Assembly (NCBI GenBank): GCA_009780235.1
Contig: WRAK01000006.1
Location: 28,023 to 92,022, forward strand
From: Oscillospiraceae bacterium
Lineage (GTDB): Bacteria > Bacillota > Clostridia > Oscillospirales > Oscillospiraceae
DNA length: 64,000 bases
Direction of reading: 5' to 3'
The translations under genes and the position numbers were made by a program. Below the pieces are notes generated by a model, which saw only the letters and a program-made list of their open reading frames with translations, was not told the origin of the DNA and searched no databases. Positions 50,268-59,405 of the stretch are shown piece after piece (the stretch's first letter is position 1; every line of letters begins with the position of its first letter).

Positions 50268-53200
50268 TTACCCGCCATACTTTTTATCATACATCTCTTT
50301 CTGCGCACAAAGCAGTTCCCACTTTTCTTTGGCCTGCACTTCGGCGAGTGCAAACAGCTCTTTTGCCCGCTCGGGGAACCGAAGTTCCAGCGAGGTGTAG
50401 CGGACTTCGTCCTTGAGGAAGTCGCCGTAGGGCTTGGAGGGTGCTTTGCTGTCGAGTGTCAGCGGATTTTTGCCCGCTGTGGCCAAATCCGGGTTGAAGC
50501 GGAAGTTGTGCCAGTACCCTGTCTCAACGGCGCGCTTGGTGGTGGGGATTGCATCGCCCATACCGTGCTTGTTGCCGTGGCTGATACAGGGGCTGTAAGC
50601 GATGACGATAGATGGCCCGTCATAGGCCTCGGCCTCACGAATCGCTTTGAGGGTTTGGTTGTAGTCCGCACCCATGGCGACCTGTGCCACGTAGACGTAT
50701 CCGTAGGCCATGGCAATCTGCGCCAAGTCTTTTTTGCGCACGGGCTTGCCCGCCGCCGCAAACTGTGCCACCTGACCGAGCTGGCTCGCCTTGGATGCCT
50801 GGCCGCCGGTGTTGGAGTAAATCTCCGTGTCGAAGACCAACATGTTAATATTTTCGCCGGATGCGATGACATGGTCAAGGCCGCCGTAGCCGATATCATA
50901 CGCCCAACCGTCGCCGCCGAAGCACCAGACGGAGGGTTTCATGAAGTGGTTAGAAGCGTGGTACAGCTCTGCCGCACGCTTACAGTCATTACCGCCGTCG
51001 ATGGAGGCTTTCAGAGCGGCCTCCAATGCCTTGCCCGTGACGTTGGATGCTTTGCCGTCATCATAGGCGGCAAGCCATGCCTTGACAGGTTCTGCAATGG
51101 CGGGGTCTTTGCTGCAAGGACGCTCGGCAATGGATTCGGCCACCATCTTCGCACGCTCTCTCTGCTTCTTGACACCGAAGTAGACACCGAGACCGGCCTC
51201 TGCCGTGTCTTCGAAGAGGGAGTTGAGCCACGCGGGGCCTTGGCCGTCTGCGTTGACGGTGTAAGGCGTCTGCGAATAGGTGCCGCCCCAGATAGAGGAG
51301 CAGCCCGTGGAGTTGACGATATACATCCGCTCACCGAAGAGCTGAGTGACGAGCTTTGCGTAAGGTGTCTCACCGCAGCCGGCGCAGGCACCGTGGAACT
51401 CTAAGAGCGGACGCAGGAACTGCGAGCCCTTGACGGAGGTCTCTTGGAACGCGGGGCCGTAAGCGGACAGGTCTTTCTCGGCGACTTTCTTTCTGTCGTT
51501 GCAGTAGTTGAAGAATGTCTGCGCTTCCAGCGTCTCGGCTAACGGGGTCATGACGATGGCTTTCTCTTTCGCCGGGCAGACCGTGGCGCAAGAACCGCAA
51601 CTCGGTGCACCCATGCAGTCCATGACGGATGCGCCGAGGACATAGTGCATCCCCTCGACACCCTTGGCACCGGCCAACGGCAGAGACTTCATGCCGGACG
51701 GGGCGGCTTTGACCTCGTCCTCAGTCAGCACATAGGGCCGCAGGATGGAGTGCGGACACACGTATACGCACTGGTTACACTGAATGCAGTTCTCGGGCTT
51801 CCAAACGGGCGCATTGACTGCGATGCCGCGTTTTTCGTAAGCCGCAGAGCCTTGCGGGAAGGTGGCGTATCTGTCCTGCACGAAGGTGGAAACGGGCAGG
51901 TCATCGCCTTTTTGCGCGGCGATGGGGAAGAGGATGTTTTCGACAAACTCGACCAACTCTTTGCGGTCGCCCTCTGCTTTTGCCTTCGGTACGTCGGCGG
52001 GCGGATTCTTCCAACTGTCGGGAATTTGCAACTCGGTGATGCTGCCTATCCCCGCATCAATGGCGTCGTGGTTCATCTTGACAATCTTTTCGCCGCGGCG
52101 GCTGTAACTGGCCGTAGCGGCTTCTTTCATGCGCTTGACGGCTTCCTCGACAGCCATGAGCTGCGGATTGAGTTTAAAGAATGCCGCTTGCAAAATCGTG
52201 TTCGTGCGCGCGCCGAGACCGAGCTCTTGCGCGATACGGACGGCATCACAGGTGTAGACTTTAATGTTGTTCTCGGCGATATATTTCTTCTGTGCCGCAG
52301 GCAGGTGTTTGCCAAGCTCGTCCACATCCCAACTGCAGTTGATGAGAAACGTCCCGCCGGGCTTGATGCCCGTCGCCATCTCATACCGCTCGATATAGGA
52401 CGGCACATGACAGCCGACAAAGTCTGCGCTGTGGGTGACGAAGTAGGTGCTCCGAATCGGCTCGTCGCCGAAGCGGATATGGCTCTGCGTCACGCCGCCG
52501 GACTTTTTGGAGTCGTATTGGAAGTAGGCTTGTACGCGCTTGCCCGCGTAGTCGCCCAGGATTTTAACGGAATTCTTGTTCGCGCCCACGGTGCCGTCGC
52601 CGCCGATGCCCCAGAACTTACAGGAGACAACGCTCTTGCCTGTAGTCACAGGATTCTCAACGATGGGCAGGGACAGATGGGTCACGTCATCTTCAATGCC
52701 GACCGTGAAGTTGTGCTTCGGCGCGTCGGATTGGATGTTGCGGAACACCGCAATGATGTTCGAGGGCGGTGTGTCCTTCGAGGCCAGACCGTAACGGCCG
52801 CCGACGACAGGGATACGGTCAAACTTCGTGCCCTTGAGTGCCGCAACCACGTCGAGATACAGCGGCTCGCCGTGCGCGCCGGGCTCTTTGGTGCGATCCA
52901 TGACGGCAATGTTCTGCACGGTGTCGGGAATCACGTCAATCAAATGCTTGACGCTGAACGGGCGGTACAACCGCACTTTAATCAGGCCGACCTTGTTGCC
53001 GTTTGCGTTGAGGTAGTCCACGACTTCCTCGGCGGTCTCACAGACGGAGCCCATGGCCACGATGACTTCCGTGGCGTCGGGTGCGCCGTAGTAGTTGAAG
53101 AGCTTGTAATCCGTGCCGATTTTGGCGTTGACCTTGTCCATGTATCGCTCGACAATCGCCGGGAACTCGTCATAGACTTTGTTCGAGGCCTCACGGTGCT

Positions 53201-53879
53201 GGAAGAAGGTGTCCGGGTTCTCCGCGGAGCCGCGCACGACGGGATGATTTGGGTTGTTCTGGGTCTTGCGGAAATGCCAGAGTGCGTCCCAGTCGAGCAT
53301 CTCGGCGAGGTCTTCGTACTCCCAAGCCTGCACGTCTTGCAGTTCGTGAGAGGTACGGAAACCGTCGAAGAAGTTGAGCACGGGAACACGGCCGGGGACG
53401 GTCGCAAGGTGGGCAACCGCACCGAGATCCATGACCTCCTGCGGGGAAGAGTTTGCCAAAAGCGCATACCCTGTAGAGCGGCAGGCCATAACGTCGGAGT
53501 GGTCACCGAAGATGGCCAGCGCGTGGGTCGCAACGGTACGGGCAGATACGTGGATGACATTCGGTGTCTGCTCACCGGCGATTTTAAACATGGTGGGAAT
53601 CATGAGCAGGAGACCCTGCGACGCGGTGAACGTGGTGGACATGGTGCCTGCCGTAATGGCACCGTGGCAGGTAGCGGCCGCACCGGCCTCAGACTGCATT
53701 TCCACAACGTGGACTTCTTGGTCAAATAAATTCTTCCGACCCTCAGAGGCCCAGATGTCCACATACTCGGCCATGTTGGAAGACGGTGTGATGGGGTAAA
53801 TACCGGCTACATCGGTAAAGGCATACGATACATGTGCCGCAGCGGTATTTCCGTCCATCGTTTTGAGTTTTCTCGCCAT
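50268..53879 (-). CDS. nifJ: Pyruvate:ferredoxin (flavodoxin) oxidoreductase
   Basis: 1203 residues, the single-chain PFOR. Domain I starts TMDGNTAAAHVSYAFTDVAG with YPITPSS; the gamma region has KFWGIGGDGTVGANKN. Two ferredoxin-type [4Fe-4S] motifs (CIQCNQCVYVCPH and CGSCATVCPAKE) precede the TPP domain (GACAGCGETPY, GGDGWAYDIGYGGLDHV). Converts pyruvate and CoA to acetyl-CoA and CO2 with reduction of ferredoxin. Complete and ordinary. Confidence 0.98.
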   Translation of the reverse strand: MARKLKTMDGNTAAAHVSYAFTDVAGIYPITPSSNMAEYVDIWASEGRKNLFDQEVHVVEMQSEAGAAATCHGAITAGTMSTTFTASQGLLLMIPTMFKIAGEQTPNVIHVSARTVATHALAIFGDHSDVMACRSTGYALLANSSPQEVMDLGAVAHLATVPGRVPVLNFFDGFRTSHELQDVQAWEYEDLAEMLDWDALWHFRKTQNNPNHPVVRGSAENPDTFFQHREASNKVYDEFPAIVERYMDKVNAKIGTDYKLFNYYGAPDATEVIVAMGSVCETAEEVVDYLNANGNKVGLIKVRLYRPFSVKHLIDVIPDTVQNIAVMDRTKEPGAHGEPLYLDVVAALKGTKFDRIPVVGGRYGLASKDTPPSNIIAVFRNIQSDAPKHNFTVGIEDDVTHLSLPIVENPVTTGKSVVSCKFWGIGGDGTVGANKNSVKILGDYAGKRVQAYFQYDSKKSGGVTQSHIRFGDEPIRSTYFVTHSADFVGCHVPSYIERYEMATGIKPGGTFLINCSWDVDELGKHLPAAQKKYIAENNIKVYTCDAVRIAQELGLGARTNTILQAAFFKLNPQLMAVEEAVKRMKEAATASYSRRGEKIVKMNHDAIDAGIGSITELQIPDSWKNPPADVPKAKAEGDRKELVEFVENILFPIAAQKGDDLPVSTFVQDRYATFPQGSAAYEKRGIAVNAPVWKPENCIQCNQCVYVCPHSILRPYVLTEDEVKAAPSGMKSLPLAGAKGVEGMHYVLGASVMDCMGAPSCGSCATVCPAKEKAIVMTPLAETLEAQTFFNYCNDRKKVAEKDLSAYGPAFQETSVKGSQFLRPLLEFHGACAGCGETPYAKLVTQLFGERMYIVNSTGCSSIWGGTYSQTPYTVNADGQGPAWLNSLFEDTAEAGLGVYFGVKKQRERAKMVAESIAERPCSKDPAIAEPVKAWLAAYDDGKASNVTGKALEAALKASIDGGNDCKRAAELYHASNHFMKPSVWCFGGDGWAYDIGYGGLDHVIASGENINMLVFDTEIYSNTGGQASKASQLGQVAQFAAAGKPVRKKDLAQIAMAYGYVYVAQVAMGADYNQTLKAIREAEAYDGPSIVIAYSPCISHGNKHGMGDAIPTTKRAVETGYWHNFRFNPDLATAGKNPLTLDSKAPSKPYGDFLKDEVRYTSLELRFPERAKELFALAEVQAKEKWELLCAQKEMYDKKYGG

Positions 53880-53924
53880 TTTCGTACATTTCCTCCTAAA
53901 AACTTTTGTTGTCCGGGGACAAAT

Positions 53925-53994
53925 GTAGGGCGCGATGTCTTCATCGCGCCGTGCCTGTCATGGCAATCGGCGCAATGCAGACATTGCGCCCTAC
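53925..53994. repeat. Palindromic repeat, GTAGGGCGCGATG family
   Basis: GTAGGGCGCGATGTCTTCAT and GCAATGCAGACATTGCGCCC, just upstream of nifJ and downstream of a small membrane gene. Confidence 0.88.
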
Positions 53995-54011
53995 AATAAG
54001 GCCCTTAGTGT

Positions 54012-54191
54012 CTATACATCAGCAAAGTCAGAATATTCGTCTTTTTTGCCGCCGAGCGTTTTTGTGCAGTAGTCACGGCAGCTGCAGAAGAACTTGGTGA
54101 GCTCCTCTTGGAAGATGACAACAGCAACAACTGCCGCCGACAAAACGACCAGAGCGGATGCCAGGGTAATAATGAGTTTCATGCCTTTCAT
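54012..54191 (-). CDS. Small single-TM protein with Cys pair (59 aa)
   Basis: The start at 54191 follows AGGAGGT. An N-terminal hydrophobic segment (LIITLASALVVLSAAVVAVV), then FQEELTKFFCSCRDYC with three Cys, then a charged end. Similar short proteins are common in clostridia without known function. Could be co-transcribed with nifJ across the repeat. Confidence 0.65.
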   Translation of the reverse strand: MKGMKLIITLASALVVLSAAVVAVVIFQEELTKFFCSCRDYCTKTLGGKKDEYSDFADV

Positions 54192-54340
54192 GAGACGACC
54201 TCCTCTTGAGTAATAGGGATTGCTTTTCCATATAAAACAATCAGCAAAGACATTGTACAATATTTCACAGGTAAATACAAGTTGAAATTAGCTAATTTTT
54301 TAAAAAATTTACCTAAATTTCATAGGCTATGAGATTTAAC

Positions 54341-54369
54341 TTGAGATTTCTGCTCTGTTGTATTATAAT
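54341..54369 (+). promoter_or_regulatory. Promoter of the structured leader upstream of Gls24
   Basis: TTGAGA (54341-54346), 17-bp spacer, TATAAT (54364-54369). Confidence 0.7.
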
Positions 54370-54376
54370 GAATGCC

Positions 54377-54556
54377 ATCAAGTGCAAGGATTTTAGAATC
54401 GTTGCACCCGCAAAGCGTATGTTTTGCGGGTTGGATTGGGACTAAAAATCCCAATCCAACATGACATCCATTGTAATGTAAATTAGTGTTTTGTAGAACA
54501 AAACACCCGCAACACTTTAGCGTTGCGGAAAATGCTTTGCATTTTTACTAATTTCA
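54377..54556 (+). ncRNA. Highly structured leader or independent RNA, unknown class
   Basis: Consecutive hairpins: GTGCAAGGATT/AATCGTTGCAC, ACCCGCAAA/TTTTGCGGGT, TTGGATTGGGA/TCCCAATCCAA. A cloverleaf follows with outer stem AAATTAGT (54480-54487)/ACTAATTT (54547-54554) and three inner hairpins: TGTTTTGT/ACAAAACA, CCGCAAC/GTTGCGG and AAAATGC/GCATTTT. It starts just after a consensus-like promoter. No U-run terminator, so it is probably a 5' leader of the Gls24 gene. The 54192-54600 gap holds nothing else. No known RNA family matched by eye. Confidence 0.5.
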
Positions 54557-54600
54557 TTATAATAAATCATATATTTATGACAGGGCAGGAGGATAAAAGT

Positions 54601-54954
54601 ATGGTAAAATATAATGCAACCCGTGGCGAAATCGTGATTTTGAGCGATGTCATCACCACTTTAGCGGGTGCGGCGGCCACGAATTGCTTTGGTGTAAAAG
54701 GCATGGCCAAGCGCAGTATGTCAGACGGCTTGGTGCATTTGCTCAAGCGTGAGGCCATGGGCAAAGGGGTTTTAGTCACTTACGGTCCCGAGGATGAAAT
54801 CTCCATCGAACTGCACATCATCGTAGACTACGGCGTCAATATTGCGGCATTGACCGAGAGCATTATCGGTGAGGTGCGCTATAAAGTAGAGAGTGCCATC
54901 AGCCGAAAGATTCATACCGTGTCCGTGTTTGTGGACGCGATGATGGTGGATTAG
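54601..54954 (+). CDS. Asp23/Gls24 family envelope-stress protein (YloU-like)
   Basis: 117 residues, AGGAGG before the ATG. Asp23 fold cues: RGEIVILSDVITTLAGAAAT, then GVKGMAKR and IELHIIVDYGVNIAALTESI. In Bacillota this gene usually stands before the fakA/yloV gene, as here. Role: cell-envelope or alkaline stress, membrane associated in some species. Confidence 0.9.
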   Translation: MVKYNATRGEIVILSDVITTLAGAAATNCFGVKGMAKRSMSDGLVHLLKREAMGKGVLVTYGPEDEISIELHIIVDYGVNIAALTESIIGEVRYKVESAISRKIHTVSVFVDAMMVD

Positions 54955-55073
54955 CGGAAGCGGCATTCTGCCGCCTGCCCACACGGCAAACCGCGGCAAT
55001 GCGGCGGGGCGATTGCTATCGTCCCTTGCGATAACGCTTGCATATAGACAGTAAGGAGAAGGGGAATAATACC

Positions 55074-56723
55074 ATGAGACTAACACTCACCGGCTCGGAT
55101 TTCTGCGCCATGATTATCGGCGGCAGTATGGCCATCGCCATAGAGAAACAGCAAATCAACGACTTAAACGTCTTCCCTGTCCCCGACGGCGACACGGGGA
55201 CGAATATGACGCTCACCATGAACGCAGGCATGACGGAAATCGGGAAGAAAAACCCGGGCACAGTCGGTCAGGCGGCAGAGGTCACGGCCTCTGCACTCCT
55301 GCGGGGTGCGCGCGGTAATTCGGGGGTTATCTTATCCCTTTTGTTCCGCGGTATCTCCAAGGGCTTAAAAGACGTAACCGAGGCCGATGCAAAAACCTTC
55401 GCACAATCCATGGTGGATGGCGTTGAGGCGGCCTACAAAGCGGTCATGAAGCCCGCCGAGGGGACGATGCTTACCGTCTCCCGCGTGGCCTCTGCCGCCG
55501 CCTTGGAGTTTGCGGCGAAGGAGCGGGACATTGAGTTGATGTTCGAGCACACCATCGCTGTGGGCTACGAGGCCTTGGCGCAGACCATAGACCAAAACCC
55601 CGTCCTCAAAAAAGCGGGCGTCGTCGATGCGGGCGGCAAGGGATATTTGTATATCTTAGAGGGGATGCTCCGTGCTTTGCGCGGGGAGGAGATTGCAGCA
55701 CAAGATACCTCGACCGCGGCGGAAAACGATGCGGCCGACTTCGCCGCTATCAACCCGGAAGACATCACTTTCACCTACTGCACCGAGTTCATCATCCAGC
55801 GGGAGAATCAAAAAGATGCCATGCGTCTGCAAGGTTTTCTCGACGGGATAGGTGACAGCCTTGTGGTGGTAGATGACGAGACACTCATCAAAGTCCACGT
55901 CCACACCGACGACCCCGGTCGTGCGCTGACGGAGTCTCTGGCATACGGCAGCCTGACCGGCATCAAGATTGAAAACATGCGGGAACAACACGCCGCAGAA
56001 ACCGCCCGTCAAGGCGGCGCACCGACTGAGGCTGAAGAAGACAGGCATATTATCGCCCCGCCTGAGAAGGCACAGGGTATCGTGGTAGTGTCTGCGGGGG
56101 CGGGCCTTGCGTCCGTGTTTACTGACCTCGGTGTGGATAAAATTATCACGGGGGGGCAGACCATGAACCCTTGTACGGACGAGATTGTCCGTGCGATTGA
56201 TGCGGTTCCCGCCGAGACGGTGTACGTGTTTCCGAACAATAAAAACATCATTCTGGCGGCGCAGCAAGCGGTGCCGCTGGCGAGCAAGCAAGTTGTTATC
56301 ATTCCCACACATACCATTCCGCAGGGCGTCTCTGCGCTCTTGTCATTTGACCCCACGGCGGAGGTTGCCGAGAATCTTGCCGCTATGGAAGCCGCCGCAA
56401 GCGGGGTCAAGACGGCACAGATTACCTACGCCGCCCGTGATTCCGACTTCGACGGACACCAAATCACCGAGGGGCAGTACCTCGCCCTCTTCGATAATGC
56501 TATTCTCAGCCACGCCGATGAGTTTGACATCACGCTGGCTGACACCATCACGGCCATAGAGCAGCATACGCCCGAGTTTATCACCGTCTTCTACGGTGAG
56601 GATGTAGATGAGACTACTGCCGCCAAGTGTGCCGAGACGATTCAGGCTCGCATCCCGAGTGCGGAAATCACCGTTTTAGACGGCGGTCAGCCCGTGTACT
56701 ATTTCATGATTTCGGTGGAGTAG
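55074..56723 (+). CDS. fakA: Fatty-acid kinase catalytic subunit-like (DhaL/DegV-EDD, YloV)
   Basis: 549 residues. The N-terminal DhaL domain has NVFPVPDGDTGTNM (ATP/Mg site) and GARGNSGVILS; a middle domain (FTYCTEFIIQ, HVHTDDPG) and a C-terminal EDD-like domain follow. With FakB proteins it phosphorylates exogenous fatty acids. The start at 55074 follows AAGGAG. Partner fakB is not in the window. Confidence 0.92.
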   Translation: MRLTLTGSDFCAMIIGGSMAIAIEKQQINDLNVFPVPDGDTGTNMTLTMNAGMTEIGKKNPGTVGQAAEVTASALLRGARGNSGVILSLLFRGISKGLKDVTEADAKTFAQSMVDGVEAAYKAVMKPAEGTMLTVSRVASAAALEFAAKERDIELMFEHTIAVGYEALAQTIDQNPVLKKAGVVDAGGKGYLYILEGMLRALRGEEIAAQDTSTAAENDAADFAAINPEDITFTYCTEFIIQRENQKDAMRLQGFLDGIGDSLVVVDDETLIKVHVHTDDPGRALTESLAYGSLTGIKIENMREQHAAETARQGGAPTEAEEDRHIIAPPEKAQGIVVVSAGAGLASVFTDLGVDKIITGGQTMNPCTDEIVRAIDAVPAETVYVFPNNKNIILAAQQAVPLASKQVVIIPTHTIPQGVSALLSFDPTAEVAENLAAMEAAASGVKTAQITYAARDSDFDGHQITEGQYLALFDNAILSHADEFDITLADTITAIEQHTPEFITVFYGEDVDETTAAKCAETIQARIPSAEITVLDGGQPVYYFMISVE

Positions 56724-56787
56724 GGCAACTCCCCCAGCGGCGGTCGGAGGGAGTAAGCACACATCGAACAAACAGGAGGTGGGGCTC

Positions 56788-57810
56788 ATGAAACGCCTCC
56801 CGGTCGAACAAGCAATCGGCGAAATCCTCTGTCACGACATGACGGCCATCCGTGACGGCTTTAAAGGTGTCGCTTTCAAACGCGGCCACGTTATCCGCGC
56901 CCAGGATATTCCCGTGTTGCGCAGCATGGGGAAAGCCCACATCTATATTTGGGAACCGGGTGCGGGTGAAGTCCACGAAGACGAGGCCGGATACGCAGGC
57001 GCAGTCGCTCTGGCGGGTGACGGCATCACAATCAGCGGCCCCGCCGAGGGACGCTATACCCTTACCGCCAAGCGGGACGGTCTGTTTACTGTGGACAGCT
57101 CCGCCCTCAAAGCCCTCAACGCCGTACCCGACTACACGGCGGCCACACTCCCGGGAAACACCTCCGTTCGAGCGGGTGACCGTGTCGCGGGTGTGCGTAT
57201 CGTGCCGCTGGTCACGGCGAGAAAACATGCGGAAACAGTAGCGGCTCTGAGCGATGCCCGGGGCCCCATTCTCAGCATCCGCCCGTATCTGCCGCTGAAA
57301 GTGGGAATTATAATCACGGGTAGTGAGGTCTATCATGGTCTCATCCAAGACCGTTTTGAACCGATTCTCCGAACGAAAATCGCCCCATTCGGCGGCAAGA
57401 TTCTGGGTGTCACAAAATGCCCCGATGACGTAACGGCTATCCGGACGACCGCTGATGCGTTTCTGGCCGAGGGCGCAGACCTCATCCTTTTCACCGGCGG
57501 CATGAGTGTAGACCCCGACGACCGCACCCCTACGGCGATCCGCGCCACAGGGGCGGAGGTGGTCGTGCAGGGCGTCCCCATCCAGCCCGGCAATATGCTG
57601 ATGCTGGCGTATTTAGGCGAAACGGCACTAATCGGCGTCCCCGGTGCGACGATGCACAATCAGACGACATCGCTGGATATCGTTTTGCCCCGTATATTTG
57701 TGGGGGACAGGCTCCGAGCGGCGGATTTCGAATCCGTCGGTGAGGGTGGTTTATGTCGCGGGTGCAAAACCTGTACCTATCCCACGTGTTATTTGGGGAG
57801 AACCCTGTAG
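56788..57810 (+). CDS. Molybdopterin-binding protein (MoeA/MogA-like C-terminal domain)
   Basis: 340 residues. The C-terminal half has a MoCF-binding domain (KVGIIITGSEVYHGLIQDRF, LILFTGGMSVDPDD, GVPIQPGNMLMLAY). The N-terminal half (VEQAIGEILCHDMT) is MoeA-like but shorter than MoeA. An unusual C-terminal CRGCKTCTYPTC might hold an Fe-S cluster. Clostridial relatives often accompany Mo hydroxylases, so it may insert or deliver cofactor to XdhA. The TAG stop (57808-57810) is the beginning of a palindromic repeat. Confidence 0.82.
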   Translation: MKRLPVEQAIGEILCHDMTAIRDGFKGVAFKRGHVIRAQDIPVLRSMGKAHIYIWEPGAGEVHEDEAGYAGAVALAGDGITISGPAEGRYTLTAKRDGLFTVDSSALKALNAVPDYTAATLPGNTSVRAGDRVAGVRIVPLVTARKHAETVAALSDARGPILSIRPYLPLKVGIIITGSEVYHGLIQDRFEPILRTKIAPFGGKILGVTKCPDDVTAIRTTADAFLAEGADLILFTGGMSVDPDDRTPTAIRATGAEVVVQGVPIQPGNMLMLAYLGETALIGVPGATMHNQTTSLDIVLPRIFVGDRLRAADFESVGEGGLCRGCKTCTYPTCYLGRTL

Positions 57811-57888
57811 GGGCGGCCATTGGCCGTCCGTCGTTTCCCCAATTGCACAGCGTATTTAAGGGCGCGGACGGCCAATGGCCGCCCCTAC
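57807..57888. repeat. Palindromic repeat, GTAGGGGCGGCCATTGGCC variant
   Basis: GTAGGGGCGGCCATTGGCCG and its complement ending GGCCGCCCCTAC. It overlaps the stop codon of the preceding gene. Confidence 0.92.
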
Positions 57889-57946
57889 AACGCCCTTGCC
57901 CTTCATTCTACTATTTTACATTCGAAGAACCCCGGAGGTTTTCCAA

Positions 57947-58894
57947 GTGCAAGACACCACCGGCCGCACCATTCGCTATCTCCGCCTCTCCGTTACCGAC
58001 CGCTGCAACCTCCGCTGCCGCTACTGTGCGCCGGGGGCTGTTTCGCATACAGCCGCAACAGAGCTGACAGCCGCTCAAATCGAGGAAATCGCGGCGGCGG
58101 CCATCGCTCTCGGTATGGACAAAATCCGCATCACAGGCGGTGAGCCGCTTATGCGGCCTGACATTCTGGACATCTGCCGTCGTGTGGCCGCCCTGCCGGG
58201 TTTGAACGAACTCTGCATGACCACCAACGGCATTTTGCTCGCAGACTATGCCGAGGAGTTGCGGAAAGCGGGCGTAAACCGTGTCAACATCAGCCTCGAC
58301 ACCTTGGATGCGGATAAGTTCCGCACATTCACCCGCGGCGGCGAGTTGGCCGATGTGCTCCGAGGCATAGAAGCCGCCGAGGCGGCGGGTCTTACTCCCA
58401 TCAAGCTTAACGTTGTCCTCATGGGCGGCGAAAACGACGATGAAATCTCGGCATTTGTCGCTCTCACGAGAGACAGACCCATCAACGTCCGTTTCATCGA
58501 ACTCATGCCAATCGGCGAGAGCGCGGACTGGCCCGCAGAGCGGTTTATCAGCGGTGATGCCGTGCTTTCGGCGTGTCCGGAACTGCAATCGAACCCGCAG
58601 GACGGCGATGGTGTGGCTCGTATCTACCGTCTCCCCGGCGGAGTGGGCAAGGTCGGGCTGATCAGCCCCATGAGCCGCCATTTTTGCGCCCGTTGTAACC
58701 GCATAAGGGTCACGGCGGACGGTAAGCTCAAGCCCTGTCTGCATTCGGAGCAGGAAATCACCCTGCAAGGCCTGCACGGCGAGGCTCTGGCAGATGCGCT
58801 GCGTGCAGGGATAGCGGCCAAACCCAAGGCGCACAATATGGATGCAAATCACCCCAGCGAGAGTAGGCGCAATATGCACCAAATCGGAGGATAA
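57947..58894 (+). CDS. moaA: GTP 3',8-cyclase (Mo cofactor biosynthesis)
   Basis: 315 residues; GTG start with GGAGG 8 bases upstream. Radical SAM motif C20-x3-C24-x2-C27 ([10 protein letters not shown]) and the C-terminal cluster in [13 protein letters not shown] ... KPCLHS. First step from GTP to cyclic pyranopterin. moaC and mogA follow with gaps of 4 and -8 bases. Confidence 0.95.
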   Translation: MQDTTGRTIRYLRLSVTDRCNLRCRYCAPGAVSHTAATELTAAQIEEIAAAAIALGMDKIRITGGEPLMRPDILDICRRVAALPGLNELCMTTNGILLADYAEELRKAGVNRVNISLDTLDADKFRTFTRGGELADVLRGIEAAEAAGLTPIKLNVVLMGGENDDEISAFVALTRDRPINVRFIELMPIGESADWPAERFISGDAVLSACPELQSNPQDGDGVARIYRLPGGVGKVGLISPMSRHFCARCNRIRVTADGKLKPCLHSEQEITLQGLHGEALADALRAGIAAKPKAHNMDANHPSESRRNMHQIGG

Positions 58895-58898
58895 TCAC

Positions 58899-59405
58899 AT
58901 GGAGTTAACCCATTTTAACGAAGCGGGCCGCGCCAAGATGGTAGACGTTGGAGGCAAATCCGCCACCGAGCGGGTGGCAAAAGCACACGCTAAAATCACC
59001 ATGCGCGCCGACACCCTGCGTCTCATCCAAAGCGGCGGAGTGGCGAAAGGCGATGTCCTCGCCGTGGCGCAAGTGGCGGGCATAGGGGCCGCCAAGCGCA
59101 CTTGGGAGCTGATTCCCATGTGCCATCCGATTGCGCTCACAGGTGTGGACATTGAGTTCACTATAGGGGCGGATGGCAATCCGCCCGCCATCGAGATTAT
59201 AGCGACTGTCCGCTGCGTCGGCCCCACGGGTGTGGAGATGGAGGCCCTGACGGCAGCAAGCGTCACGGCACTCACGATCTACGACATGTGCAAGGCGGCG
59301 CAGAAAGATATGGAAATCGGCGAGATTCGTCTATTGGAAAAATTCGGCGGCAAAAGCGGTGCGTACCGTTTCGTCTCGTCTGCCGGGGAGGTGCCCAATG
59401 TATAG
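58899..59405 (+). CDS. moaC: Cyclic pyranopterin monophosphate synthase
   Basis: 168 residues: [16 protein letters not shown] at the start, [17 protein letters not shown], and [20 protein letters not shown] ... KDMEIG. Works directly after MoaA. A surface strand pair ([14 protein letters not shown]) is encoded by a GGGGCGGAT repeat arm at 59163-59187. Confidence 0.96.
   Translation: MELTHFNEAGRAKMVDVGGKSATERVAKAHAKITMRADTLRLIQSGGVAKGDVLAVAQVAGIGAAKRTWELIPMCHPIALTGVDIEFTIGADGNPPAIEIIATVRCVGPTGVEMEALTAASVTALTIYDMCKAAQKDMEIGEIRLLEKFGGKSGAYRFVSSAGEVPNV
59163..59187. repeat. GGGGCGGAT repeat arm inside moaC
   Basis: ATAGGGGCGGATGGCAATCC-GCCCG resembles the arm at 20328. Read in frame in a loop of MoaC. 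Confidence 0.6.

Noticed and set aside
51645..53729. 694-codon plus-strand frame opposite nifJ
   Set aside because: Antisense shadow of a well-conserved gene; no start signal and no family features.
54480..54554. tRNA gene suggested by the cloverleaf upstream of Gls24
   Set aside because: Stem lengths, anticodon arm and conserved T-loop bases do not fit, and arms are simple inverted repeats.
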